From Leifsonia sp. Root4 (lineage in GTDB: Bacteria; Actinomycetota; Actinomycetes; Actinomycetales; Microbacteriaceae): a stretch of DNA of 64,000 nt. The notes beneath the pieces are model-generated. The model saw only the letters and a program-made list of their open reading frames with translations, did not search any database and had not been told where the DNA came from. The stretch spans positions 186,001 through 250,000 of the forward strand of contig NZ_LMDN01000004.1 in assembly GCF_001425085.1 (NCBI RefSeq), in the 5' to 3' direction. Within the stretch, counting starts at the first letter, position 1; each line of letters opens with the position of its first letter. This document shows positions 17,435 through 25,823 of this stretch, one piece after another. The translations under genes were made by a program, and so were the position numbers.

Positions 17435-18454
17435 ATGAGCGCACAGCTCGGTGACAAGCCGGTGCCGACGCTGGAAATGGTGGCGGCTCGCTCCGGCGTG
17501 TCACGCGCCACCGTTTCCCGCGTCGTCAATGGCTCGCTCACGGTCACACCCGACATCGTCGAGGCCGTGAACCGGGCGATCGCCGAGCTCAACTACGTGC
17601 CGAATCGCGCCGCCCGCATGCTGGCGAGCCGGCGCACTCAGGCGATCGCCCTGATCGTGCCGGAATCCTCGGCCAAGGTGTTCGCCGACCCCTTCTTCGC
17701 CCAGCTCGTGCAGGGCGTCGCGCTGCACCTGGCCGACACCGAGTACACGCTCACCATGCTGATCGAGTCGGAGAAGAACTCGGAGAAGACCAGGCGCTAC
17801 CTGCTCGGCGGCAACGTCGACGGCGCCCTCGTCGTCTCGCACCACACCGGCGACCACTCCTACGCGCGGCTGAGCGGCAGCCTGCCCGTCGTCTACGGTG
17901 GTCGGCCGCTGCTGCCGGAAGACGGCGAGACGCTCTACATCGACGTCGACAACTCCGGCGGCGCCGCCACGGCGACGGAACACCTGATCGGACTCGGCCG
18001 CACCCGGATCGCCACGATCGCCGGCCCCGTCGACATGCCGCCCGGCGTCGATCGACTGATCGGCTGGCGGCGGGTGATGGAGGAGCGCGGGCTCGACGAC
18101 TCGCTCGTCGAGCAGGGCGACTTCACCTTGGCATCCGGTGCGGAGGCGATGCGCAGGCTGCTGGCGCGCGATCCCCAGATCGACGCCGTCTTCGCGGCGA
18201 ACGACCAGATGGCGGCGGGGGCATACCAGGCCATCGCCGAGGCCGGTCGACGCGTTCCGGACGACGTTGCCGTCGTCGGCTTCGACGACAACTACTTCGC
18301 CGAGACGGCGACCCCGCAGCTCACGACAGTGCACCAGCCGGCGGTCGAGATGGGAGCCGCGATGGCGGCGCTGCTCGTGCAGGTGATCGAGGGCAAGCCC
18401 TATGAGCCGCACTCCGTGCTGACGACGACGCTCGTGCGCCGCGCCTCGGCGTAG
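17435..18454 (+). CDS. LacI-family regulator of the beta-glucoside operon
   Basis: Transcription repressor with an N-terminal helix-turn-helix (TLEMVAARSGVSRATVSRVVNGS, about residues 10-33) and a periplasmic-binding-protein-like effector domain. It has a good Shine-Dalgarno GGGAGG 5 nt before the ATG and lies 43 bp after the GH1 gene, in the same orientation. By position and by analogy with CebR, it most likely binds the three GAGAGCGCTCTC operators at 12350-12443 and is released by a beta-glucoside. Confidence 0.92.
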   Translation: MSAQLGDKPVPTLEMVAARSGVSRATVSRVVNGSLTVTPDIVEAVNRAIAELNYVPNRAARMLASRRTQAIALIVPESSAKVFADPFFAQLVQGVALHLADTEYTLTMLIESEKNSEKTRRYLLGGNVDGALVVSHHTGDHSYARLSGSLPVVYGGRPLLPEDGETLYIDVDNSGGAATATEHLIGLGRTRIATIAGPVDMPPGVDRLIGWRRVMEERGLDDSLVEQGDFTLASGAEAMRRLLARDPQIDAVFAANDQMAAGAYQAIAEAGRRVPDDVAVVGFDDNYFAETATPQLTTVHQPAVEMGAAMAALLVQVIEGKPYEPHSVLTTTLVRRASA

Positions 18455-18472
18455 CCGGCATCCGCACCGACC

Positions 18473-18967
18473 ATGAACTCCTCCCCCAGCATCGGCCTCG
18501 CGACAGCAGAGGACATCGCCGGCATCCTCGAGGTGCAGGAGGCCAACCAGGAGGAATCGGGCGGCACGCTCTCCGCACGCTTCTCGGCCGACTGGTTCGC
18601 GCAGGCCATTGCGAACGAATGGATCATCGTGGCCAGGGACGATGGGCGCATCGCCGGCTACGTCGCATTCACGCCCCGCGAGGCACAGGCACACATCCCG
18701 ATCATCCAGACCATGCTGCGCTCCGGCACGAAAGAGGACGCCTACCTCCACGGACCGATCTGTGTCGCGGAGGACTACCGCAGACAAGGGCTGGCGAACG
18801 GGCTGTTCACGGCAGAACGCGAACACATGAATCATGCGGCCGTGTGCACGTTCATCCGCGAGGACAACCGGGCTTCGCTGGCGGCGCACGTGCGGATGGG
18901 GATGACAGAGGCGACGAGCTTCGAGCACAACGGCGTGCGCTACGTCGTGCTCGAGGCTGCGCCGTAA
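18473..18967 (+). CDS. GNAT-family N-acetyltransferase
   Basis: A 164-residue acetyl-CoA dependent acetyltransferase. The acetyl-CoA binding region is ICVAEDYRRQGLANGLF (about residues 96-112), with the Q/R-x-x-G-x-A/G pattern as RRQGLA. It begins 18 bp after the LacI gene and may share its transcript, though a functional link is not evident. The substrate is unknown. It ends 4 bp from the convergent methyltransferase gene. Confidence 0.85.
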   Translation: MNSSPSIGLATAEDIAGILEVQEANQEESGGTLSARFSADWFAQAIANEWIIVARDDGRIAGYVAFTPREAQAHIPIIQTMLRSGTKEDAYLHGPICVAEDYRRQGLANGLFTAEREHMNHAAVCTFIREDNRASLAAHVRMGMTEATSFEHNGVRYVVLEAAP

Positions 18968-18971
18968 CCGA

Positions 18972-19877
18972 TTACTCGAAGGTGACGGTCTCCAGGGCGG
19001 CGAAGCGCACGCGCATCGTGTCGATCGCGGCCTGATTCTGGTCGATCAGCACGAAGTTCCGGCCGAGATCGACCGCGACGGCGCCGGTCGTCCCGCTGCC
19101 CGCGAAGAAGTCGAGCACGGTGTCGCCCTCGCGCGATGACGCCTGGATGATGCGCCGCAGGATGCCGGCCGGCTTCTGCGTCGGGTAGCCGGTCTTCTCT
19201 CTTCCGGTCGGCGAGACGATCGTGTGCCACCAGACATCCGTGGGCAGCTTGCCGCGTTCGGCCTTCTCCGGGGTCACGAGGCCGGGGGCCATGTACGGCT
19301 CCCGATCGACCGTTGTCGAATCGAAGTAGTAGGCAGCCGGGTTCTTCACGTAGACGAGGATCGTGTCGTGCTTCGTCGGCCAGCGACTCTTCGACTTCGC
19401 GCCGTAGTCGTAGGCCCAGATGATCTCGTTGAGGAAGCACTCCCGGCCGAACAGCGCGTCGAGCAGCACCTTCGCGTAGTGCGCCTCACGGTAGTCCAGG
19501 TGCAGGTAGAGCGTGCCGTCATCCGCGAGCAGGCGCCACGCCTCAAGCAGGCGCGGTTCCAGAAACTGCCAGTAGTCCTCGAAGCGGTCGTCGTAGCGCA
19601 TCAGGTCACCGCGGATGCGCTCGTAGAACTGCCCCTTGAAGCCACTCACGGCGCCGGCCGCGTGGGCACCGTCGGCGTCCGGCTTGCTGCGCACGCTCGT
19701 GCTCGTCGCCCGGCTCTGCGAACGCCCCGTGTTGAACGGTGGGTCCAGGTAGATCAGCGTGAACGACTCGTCGGCGAACCCGGAGAGCACGGCGAGGTTG
19801 TCGGCATGGATCACCCGACCGCTGGGCGGTGCGCTCGGCCCCGTGACCTCGGGGTCGGGAGCGGCAGATTCGGGCAT
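18972..19877 (-). CDS. Orphan site-specific DNA methyltransferase
   Basis: Amino-methyltransferase (N6-adenine or N4-cytosine) of the N6_N4_Mtase family. Catalytic motif IV is LDPPF (Asp45 to Phe48) near the N-terminus, and the S-adenosylmethionine motif I is FFAGSGTTG (about residues 257-265) near the C-terminus, so the order is beta-class. The intervening region carries the likely target-recognition segment. No restriction endonuclease or specificity subunit is next to it, so it is a solitary methylase, possibly regulatory. The recognition sequence cannot be read from the gene. Confidence 0.88.
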   Translation of the reverse strand: MPESAAPDPEVTGPSAPPSGRVIHADNLAVLSGFADESFTLIYLDPPFNTGRSQSRATSTSVRSKPDADGAHAAGAVSGFKGQFYERIRGDLMRYDDRFEDYWQFLEPRLLEAWRLLADDGTLYLHLDYREAHYAKVLLDALFGRECFLNEIIWAYDYGAKSKSRWPTKHDTILVYVKNPAAYYFDSTTVDREPYMAPGLVTPEKAERGKLPTDVWWHTIVSPTGREKTGYPTQKPAGILRRIIQASSREGDTVLDFFAGSGTTGAVAVDLGRNFVLIDQNQAAIDTMRVRFAALETVTFE

Positions 19878-19984
19878 CCGCCCAGTCTAGGCATCCTCAT
19901 GCCGCACTCAGTTTTCTCGAGCGGCTCCTTGCTACTCTGACGGCATCGCAGTCCTGCGCCGAACCCCCTTCTGAGGAGTCCCCC

Positions 19985-20335
19985 GTGAACTGTCCCATCG
20001 ACAACGCCCAGCTCGTGATGAGTGAGCGCTCCGGCATCGAGATCGACTACTGCCCGCAGTGCCGTGGCGTCTGGCTCGACCGTGGCGAGCTCGACAAGAT
20101 CATCGAACGCTCCTTCGGCGCGGCACCGGCCCAGCCGGCCCCCGCGCAGCAGGCCCCGGCGCAGCCCGCCTACCCGGCGCAGCCCGCTCAGCAGGGCTAC
20201 CAGCAGCAGCCCGGATACCAGCAGCAGCCGCAGCAGGGCTTCAACCCGCGCGAGCTGTTCGGCAGCGGCCAGGGCACCGACCAGTACGGCCGCAAGCGCA
20301 AGAAGGAAAGCTGGCTGAGCGAGCTCTTCGACTAG
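19985..20335 (+). CDS. Zinc-ribbon (zf-TFIIB) protein
   Basis: A 116-residue protein with one zf-TFIIB type zinc ribbon at the N-terminus: CPID then CPQCRGVWLDRGEL, giving CxxC-type ligands. The rest is a Pro/Ala/Gln-rich low-complexity region (PAQPAPAQQ, GYQQQPGYQQQP) ending in a short basic segment and an acidic C-terminus. The start is GTG at 19985. The family is widespread in actinobacteria without a known role; the disordered tail suggests an adaptor or nucleic-acid contact. Confidence 0.85.
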   Translation: MNCPIDNAQLVMSERSGIEIDYCPQCRGVWLDRGELDKIIERSFGAAPAQPAPAQQAPAQPAYPAQPAQQGYQQQPGYQQQPQQGFNPRELFGSGQGTDQYGRKRKKESWLSELFD

Positions 20336-20346
20336 AAGTTGTCTTG

Positions 20347-20500
20347 GCTGCTCCCCCACGCTGGCTTGAGGGAGCAGCCGAGGAACGAGGCCGCCCCCGA
20401 AGCCCTGAGCGTCTGACCGGATCGGGTCGCCCGGATGCCGTGGCCGCGGTGTCGGCGGACCCGCTCAGGGCTTCGCGTGCCGGCCGCCTCGATCAGCGGA
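20347..20500. repeat. Family-2 inverted-repeat element, rearranged copy
   Basis: Between two convergent genes lie GGCTTGAGGGAGCAGCCGAG and a block ending CCCCCGAAGCCCTGAGC, then, after about 60 bp, the inverted partner GCTCAGGGCTTCGCGTGC. The same two arms, in the opposite order, bound the elements at 41611-41740 and 41901-42090. The arms pair as CGAAGCCCTGAGC with GCTCAGGGCTTCG. Confidence 0.8.
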
Positions 20501-20520
20501 TGCTCAGTCGGCGGCGGCCG

Positions 20521-21570
20521 CTACGGCACGCGGTTGAGCCACTCCTCCGTGCCGAACTTGCTCTCGACGAGCTCCTCCGCTGCCGCGTACTCGGCATCCG
20601 TCAGCTCGCCGGGGGTCGCGCCGTAGAGCCCGGCGAAGGTCTCCTTCATGCGCTCGATGATCTCGTCGCGGCTGAGCCCGGTCTGGCTGCGCAGCGGGTC
20701 GACGCGCTTGGCGGCGCTGGCGATGCCCTTGTCGCTGAGCTTTTCGCGGCCGATGCGCAGCACCTGAGTCATGACGTCGCCGTCCATGTCGTAGCTCATC
20801 GTCACGTGGTGGAGCACGCCGCCGTTGCCGAGGCGCTTCTGGGCGGCCCCGCCGATCTTGCCCTTCGGGCTCGTGATGTCGTTGAGCGGCTGGTAGCTCG
20901 CCTCAATGCCGAGTGACTGCAGCGCCTGCAGCACCCAGGAGTCGAGGAAGGCGTAGGAGTCGGCGAAGCTCATGCCGCCGACGAGGGATGCCGGCACGTA
21001 GAGCGAATAGGTGATGATGGCGCCCTTCTCCATCATCATGGCGCCGCCGCCCGAGATGCGGCGCACGACCTCGTAGCCATGCGCGGCAGCGCCCTCCGGG
21101 TCGACCTCGTTCTTCAGCGACTGGAAGCTGCCGATCACGACGGCCGACTCGTCCCACTCCCAGATGCGCAGCAGCGGGCCGCGCACACCGTCTCCAATCT
21201 CGGTGGCGAGCACCTCGTCCAGCGCCAGGTGCATCGCCGGCGAGACGGCCTTGGCGTGCACGATCTGCCAGTCGTAGTCGCCCCAGCTGGTCGCGGCGGA
21301 GAGCGCGCGGCGGATGGCGACGGCCACCCCCTCTGCCGAGAAACCGAGCAGCACGGCATCCGTCGGCAGCGCCAGCTTCACCGCGGCGGCGTAGCTGGCG
21401 GCGTCGGCGTTGGCCGACATACCCTCGATGCCGGCGTTGACGGCGTCGAGCGCCTCGTCGGGCTCGAGGAAGAAGTCACCGGCGAGCCGGAATCCCCTGA
21501 TCGCACCCTCGACGACCTCGAAGTCGACGACGACAAGCTTGCCGCCAGGAACCTTGTATTCACCATGCAC
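20521..21570 (-). CDS. Lipoate-protein ligase with N-terminal accessory domain
   Basis: Attaches lipoate to acyltransferase subunits of 2-oxoacid dehydrogenases and to GcvH. The catalytic LplA domain (about residues 95-349) shows RRISGGGAMMMEKG and the lipoyl-AMP loop KGKIGGAAQKRLGNGGVLHHVTMS. The small accessory domain that follows the catalytic domain in E. coli LplA is here placed first (about residues 5-85, VPGGKLVVVDFEV and an E-P-D-E-A-L segment). The start is GTG at 21570 without a clear ribosome binding site. A biotin/lipoate ligase of other specificity is less likely. Confidence 0.85.
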   Translation of the reverse strand: MHGEYKVPGGKLVVVDFEVVEGAIRGFRLAGDFFLEPDEALDAVNAGIEGMSANADAASYAAAVKLALPTDAVLLGFSAEGVAVAIRRALSAATSWGDYDWQIVHAKAVSPAMHLALDEVLATEIGDGVRGPLLRIWEWDESAVVIGSFQSLKNEVDPEGAAAHGYEVVRRISGGGAMMMEKGAIITYSLYVPASLVGGMSFADSYAFLDSWVLQALQSLGIEASYQPLNDITSPKGKIGGAAQKRLGNGGVLHHVTMSYDMDGDVMTQVLRIGREKLSDKGIASAAKRVDPLRSQTGLSRDEIIERMKETFAGLYGATPGELTDAEYAAAEELVESKFGTEEWLNRVP

Positions 21571-21715
21571 GGCTTCAGCCTACGACTGCCTGCGCGAACC
21601 GTCGGCCGGAGTTTCGGTCGACGCGCCGACAGAACCGGCCACTGCGACGGCGCGGCGCCCGAAACACCGGTTGAGCGCACGCCGGCAACTGCGACGGCGG
21701 AGGTTGATGCGCGCG

Positions 21716-22606
21716 TCAGTCGCGCGCCGGCATCCGTTCGTCGAGCCACGCGATCGTGTCGACCATCACCTCTGTGCGGTTGATTTCGTTGAAGATCTCG
21801 TGCCGGGCACCCGGGTAGACGATGAGGGTCACATCGGTGAGCCCGGATCGGGCCCGGTAGGCCTCGACAAGCCTGAGCGCGCTCTTCTCGGCGCCGAGCG
21901 AGTCGTCATCCCCGACCTGCACGAGCAGCGGCAGATCGGGCAGGTTGCGCGCAGGGCGGCCGAGCAGGCGCAGCGTGTCGATGGGGCCGAAGAGCTTCAT
22001 CAGCGGGGTGGTCGTGGTGAGCGGGTCGGCGAGGAAGGCGCTGTGCACCGCGGGGTCGCGGCTCAGCCACTCCACCCCGGTCGTGCCGAGGTGGGTGTGC
22101 CTGCGGTTGAGGTCGCCGCCCTCCATGGAGCCGAACATGCGATACGCGGTGCCGGTGAGGATCACGGCGTCGTAGTCATCGGCGTGCTTGTTCACGAGGA
22201 TCTGCGACATCAGCGAACCCCAGGAGTGCCCGAGCAGGACCAGTGGCAGACCGGGGTGCTCCGCCCGGGCCTCGGCCGTGATGATGCCGGTGAACTGGTG
22301 CAGCGCGTCGATCGTGGCGCGCAGCCCGCCGGGGCCGAGTCTGCCCATGCGGTCGAGGTCGCCGCCGTGCTGCTCGAAACCGGTGCGGCCGTGGCCCCGG
22401 TGATCGTCGGCGTAGACCGAGTAGCCGGCCGTGTTCAGCGCGCCGACCAGCTCCAGATAGCGCAGCGCGTGCTCGCCGACGCCGTGCGCCAGCTGGATCA
22501 CGGCCCGCGGATTCGGCACAGGCCATGAGTAGTAGTGGATGTGCACGCCGTGCGCATCGGTGTAGGTGCGGCTCGGAATCTCGATGTCGCTGCTCGGCTG
22601 GCCCAT
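21716..22606 (-). CDS. Alpha/beta hydrolase, monoacylglycerol-lipase type
   Basis: A 296-residue serine hydrolase of the Hydrolase_4 (lysophospholipase / monoacylglycerol lipase) group. The nucleophile is the Ser of LLGHSWGSL, the acid is within LLVQVGDDDSLGAEK, and the catalytic His is in GARHEIFNE. The early VHIHYYSW and QLAHGVGEHALRY segment is the usual oxyanion region. No signal peptide is visible, so it is probably cytoplasmic. The natural substrate, glycerolipid or ester, is not known. Confidence 0.88.
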   Translation of the reverse strand: MGQPSSDIEIPSRTYTDAHGVHIHYYSWPVPNPRAVIQLAHGVGEHALRYLELVGALNTAGYSVYADDHRGHGRTGFEQHGGDLDRMGRLGPGGLRATIDALHQFTGIITAEARAEHPGLPLVLLGHSWGSLMSQILVNKHADDYDAVILTGTAYRMFGSMEGGDLNRRHTHLGTTGVEWLSRDPAVHSAFLADPLTTTTPLMKLFGPIDTLRLLGRPARNLPDLPLLVQVGDDDSLGAEKSALRLVEAYRARSGLTDVTLIVYPGARHEIFNEINRTEVMVDTIAWLDERMPARD

Positions 22607-22700
22607 GCGGCCATTCTGGCAGGCGCGGGCTGCATGAGCGAGAGGCGCGGCTGCACGGCCGAGATTCCGGGTTCCGGCACACCCGGTATTTCAATTTTAC

Positions 22701-22726
22701 TTAGCATGGCTAATGAGCTATGCTAA
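22701..22726. promoter_or_regulatory. MarR-type operator
   Basis: TTAGCATGGCT and AGCTATGCTAA form an inverted repeat of 11 bp with one mismatch around a 4-bp centre, only 6 bp before the GTG start of the MarR gene. It is a strong candidate for autoregulation of the MarR-MFS operon. Confidence 0.8.
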
Positions 22727-22732
22727 CGAATC

Positions 22733-23158
22733 GTGGCCAAGACTATTGCAGAGCAGAGCTCAGACGTACGCATGGCCACCCTTCGACTCGCGCGCAGGCT
22801 GCGGGCCGAGAAAGCCGACGACGATCTCAGCGACGGGCAGTTCTCTGTCCTCGCCGCGCTCTACGTTCACGGGCACCACACGCTCGGCGCACTCGCGGAG
22901 CGCGAACACATCTCGTCGCCATCGATGAACCGCACCGTCAACTGCCTCGAGGGCCTGGGCTACCTCGTCCGCGAGGCCGACGCCGAAGACCGCCGCAAGG
23001 TCAACATCAGCCTCACGGAGGCCGGCCACACCGTGGTCACAGAAACAGTCAAGAAGCGCGACCGCTGGCTCACCCGCCAAATGCGGGAGCTCAGCAGCGA
23101 AGAGCGGGCCACCCTGGCATCCGCCGCCGAAATCCTCAGGAGATTAGCCACCCAGTGA
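22733..23158 (+). CDS. MarR-family regulator
   Basis: A 141-residue winged-helix regulator. The DNA-binding part is LGALAEREHISSPSMNRTVNCLEGLGYLVREADAEDRRKVNI (about residues 62-103), including the DxRxK wing. The start is GTG at 22733, directly behind an inverted repeat that it probably binds. Its stop overlaps the next gene by GTGA, so the pair is one operon, typical for a MarR repressor of an efflux pump whose substrate relieves repression. Confidence 0.92.
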   Translation: MAKTIAEQSSDVRMATLRLARRLRAEKADDDLSDGQFSVLAALYVHGHHTLGALAEREHISSPSMNRTVNCLEGLGYLVREADAEDRRKVNISLTEAGHTVVTETVKKRDRWLTRQMRELSSEERATLASAAEILRRLATQ

Positions 23159-24639
23159 GTGCCATGTTCCGCTCCCTCTCGAATTACAACTACCGCGTCT
23201 GGTTCATCGGCGCGCTGGTCTCCAACGTGGGTGCGTGGATGCAGGCGACGACTCAGAACTGGGTCGTGCTCACTCAACTCACCGACAATGACGCCGTGGC
23301 CGTGGGAATCACGATGGCCCTGCAGTTCGGGCCGCAGCTCGTGCTGGTGCCGATCACCGGCCTGATCGCCGACCGTTTCGACCGGCGCACGATCCTCTTC
23401 TTCACGCAATCAGCGCTCATGGTGCTCGGCACCGCGCTCGGTCTGCTCCTGTTGCTCGGCCACGCAGAGCTCTGGCACCTCTACCTCTTCGCGCTGCTGC
23501 TCGGAATCGTGAACGCCATCGACGGACCCGCCCGCCAGACCTTCGTCTCCGATCTGGTCAGCGAACACAACATGGCCAATGCGGTCGCCCTCAACTCGGC
23601 CTCCTTCAACGCCGCCCGCCTCATCGGCCCGGCCATCGCCGGCTTCCTCATCGTGCTCATCGGCTCCGGCTGGGTGTTCATCGTCAATGCATTCAGCTTC
23701 ATCGGCGTGCTCATCGCCCTCGCCATGCTCAACTCGAGCAGACTGCGCCGGATGCCGCGGGCTCCCCGCTCCCGCGGGCAGTTCGTCGAGGGCTTCCGCT
23801 ACGTCTCGAAGCGGCCGGACCTCATCGTCGTGTTCATCATCGTGTTCCTCGTCGGTGCCTTCGCCATGAACTTCCCGATCGTCGCCTCGACCATGGCCGT
23901 CGAATTCGGGGAGGGGGCCGGTGAGTACGGCCTGCTCTCGTCGATCCTCGCGATCGGCTCACTGTCGGGTGCCCTGCTCGCCGCGCGGCGCGAACGGGCC
24001 CGTTTCGGCGTGATCATCATCGCCGTCGGCGGCCTCGGCGTCGCCTCACTCCTGTCGGCGCTGATGCCCACCTTCTGGACCTTCGCCTTCTCCCTCATCT
24101 TCATCGGCTTCTCCGCCGTCACCATGCTCACCACCGCGAACGGCTTCGTGCAGACCACGACCGAGCCGGCCGTGCGTGGCCGCGTGATGGCGCTCTACAT
24201 GGCGATCCTGATGGGTGGAACTCCCGTCGGCGCCCCGATCGTCGGCTGGGTCGCCAACGCGATGGGCCCGCGCTGGGCGCTGGGCGTCGCGGCGGTCGCC
24301 GGAATCGTCGGATTCGCCATCGGCGTCGCCTGGCTCGTCATCGCCCACGAACTGCGCCTGCAGCCACACCCGCAGGCCCGTTGGCGCCTCGTGTTGACGC
24401 ACAGCGCGCGCCCACTCAGCGCCGTCATCGAGGCGGAGTCGCTCGACGGCCGCATCGACGGGGTGCGGATGCCGGTGCCGACAACGACCACGCCGATCGC
24501 TGTGGTCAGCGAGAACCGGGTCACGTCGGAGGACTTCTCCGAGCAGATTGCGCTCACCTCACCGATCCCGCTGCCGAAGTTCCAGCGCGAGCGCACCGAT
24601 TCCGAGTCCGGATCTACGGAACGCGCCGGCCGCCGCTAA
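23155..24639 (+). CDS. MFS transporter (MFS_3, efflux type)
   Basis: A 494-residue membrane protein with 12 predicted helices, starting SLSNYNYRVWFIGALVSNVGAWMQATTQNW, a hallmark of the MFS_3 (enterobactin-exporter-like) group. The loop DRFDRRTILF after helix 2 fits the family A motif. A hydrophilic C-terminal tail of about 80 residues is cytoplasmic. The GTG at 23155 overlaps the MarR stop; an ATG at 23164 is possible. Export of a toxic or signalling compound is inferred from the MarR partner. Confidence 0.88.
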   Translation: MSAMFRSLSNYNYRVWFIGALVSNVGAWMQATTQNWVVLTQLTDNDAVAVGITMALQFGPQLVLVPITGLIADRFDRRTILFFTQSALMVLGTALGLLLLLGHAELWHLYLFALLLGIVNAIDGPARQTFVSDLVSEHNMANAVALNSASFNAARLIGPAIAGFLIVLIGSGWVFIVNAFSFIGVLIALAMLNSSRLRRMPRAPRSRGQFVEGFRYVSKRPDLIVVFIIVFLVGAFAMNFPIVASTMAVEFGEGAGEYGLLSSILAIGSLSGALLAARRERARFGVIIIAVGGLGVASLLSALMPTFWTFAFSLIFIGFSAVTMLTTANGFVQTTTEPAVRGRVMALYMAILMGGTPVGAPIVGWVANAMGPRWALGVAAVAGIVGFAIGVAWLVIAHELRLQPHPQARWRLVLTHSARPLSAVIEAESLDGRIDGVRMPVPTTTTPIAVVSENRVTSEDFSEQIALTSPIPLPKFQRERTDSESGSTERAGRR

Positions 24640-24697
24640 CGGCGAGAGCCCGCAGGGCGCGTGACGTAGCGCGGAGCCACCGCGATACGCTCGAAGC

Positions 24698-25651
24698 ATG
24701 AGCGCTGCGGCATCCGCCACCCCCGAATCCCTGTCACCACTCGTCGTCAGCCTGCCGGGCGCGGCCCTGCGCACGGCACTCGGGTCAGTACCGGACAGCG
24801 TTGAGCTGGTCGAGTGGGACATGAAGGGCCCGGCGCCGCTCCCCCACATCGACATCGTCGTGCAGCCGTACATGGGCGCGACGCCGCTGCTCGCGAACCT
24901 CGCCGGCACGACCACTCGCCTCGTTCAGAGCCAGTCGATCGGCTACGACGGGGTGGTCGATGTACTGCCGCCCGGGCACGTCTTCGCCAACGCTGCTTCC
25001 GTGCACGAGACATCGACCGCCGAGCTCACCCTCGCCCTCATCCTGGCGTCGCAGCGTGGAATCCCGGACTTCGTGCGGGCCGCCGGCGAGGGCCGCTGGG
25101 CACCGGCCCGGCACGCCAGCCTCGCCGACCGCACCGTGCTGATCATCGGCTACGGCGGTGTCGGGCAGGCGATCGAGGCCAGGCTCGTGCCGTTCGAGGT
25201 GAACGTCGTGCGCGTGGCATCCACGGCCCGCCAGGGCGAGACCGGCCCCATCCACGGCATCGATGAGCTGCCGGAGCTGCTGCCGCACGCCGACATCGTC
25301 GTCGTGGGCGTTCCGCTCAGCGAGCGCACCCACCACCTGATCGACGACGCCTTCCTCGCCGCGATGCCGGACGGCGCGCTGCTCGTGAACATCGCGCGCG
25401 GTCCCGTTGCCGACACGGCGGCGCTGCTCGCTCACGCCGGCAGCGGCCGCCTGCGTCTGGCTTTGGACGTGACCGATCCTGAGCCTCTGCCCGCCGGACA
25501 CCCGCTGTTCGCGATGCCGAACGTGTTGATCTCCCCGCACGTCGGCGGAGCGTCGACGGCGATGATGCCGCGGATGGCGCGCCTGCTCTCCGATCAGATC
25601 GAGCGGATGCTGCGGGGCGAGGACCCGCGCAACGTCGTCGTCCGCAGCTAG
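24698..25651 (+). CDS. D-isomer 2-hydroxyacid dehydrogenase
   Basis: NAD(P)-dependent oxidoreductase of the D-2-hydroxyacid dehydrogenase family, 317 residues. The Rossmann motif is GYGGVGQAI (about residues 150-158). Catalytic residues are the Arg in NIARGPV, the Glu in TDPEPLP, and the His in SPHVGGAS. The substrate-binding half is at the N- and C-terminus, as usual. Phosphoglycerate, glyoxylate or hydroxypyruvate substrates are all possible. It is convergent with the following LacI gene. Confidence 0.88.
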   Translation: MSAAASATPESLSPLVVSLPGAALRTALGSVPDSVELVEWDMKGPAPLPHIDIVVQPYMGATPLLANLAGTTTRLVQSQSIGYDGVVDVLPPGHVFANAASVHETSTAELTLALILASQRGIPDFVRAAGEGRWAPARHASLADRTVLIIGYGGVGQAIEARLVPFEVNVVRVASTARQGETGPIHGIDELPELLPHADIVVVGVPLSERTHHLIDDAFLAAMPDGALLVNIARGPVADTAALLAHAGSGRLRLALDVTDPEPLPAGHPLFAMPNVLISPHVGGASTAMMPRMARLLSDQIERMLRGEDPRNVVVRS

Positions 25652-25786
25652 CTCAGAGCGCGCGGCTCCGTCACGTGCGCTCGACTCCGGCGCGTGCGCT
25701 CGGCCGGAGATCTGGTCGACACGCGGCACGGTGTGGCGGCTCCGGCGGCGCGTCGCCCGGATCCCCGGCCGACGGCACACGGCCAG

Positions 25787-25821
25787 TTGCCGATTGCCGG
25801 TTGCCGGTTGCCGAATGCCGG
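25787..25821. repeat. Five tandem 7-bp repeats
   Basis: Units TTGCCGA, TTGCCGG, TTGCCGG, TTGCCGA and ATGCCGG run head to tail at the convergent junction between the hydroxyacid dehydrogenase and the LacI gene, ending 2 bp before the LacI stop codon. The rest of 25652-25786 shows no gene. Confidence 0.8.
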
Positions 25822-25823
25822 CC

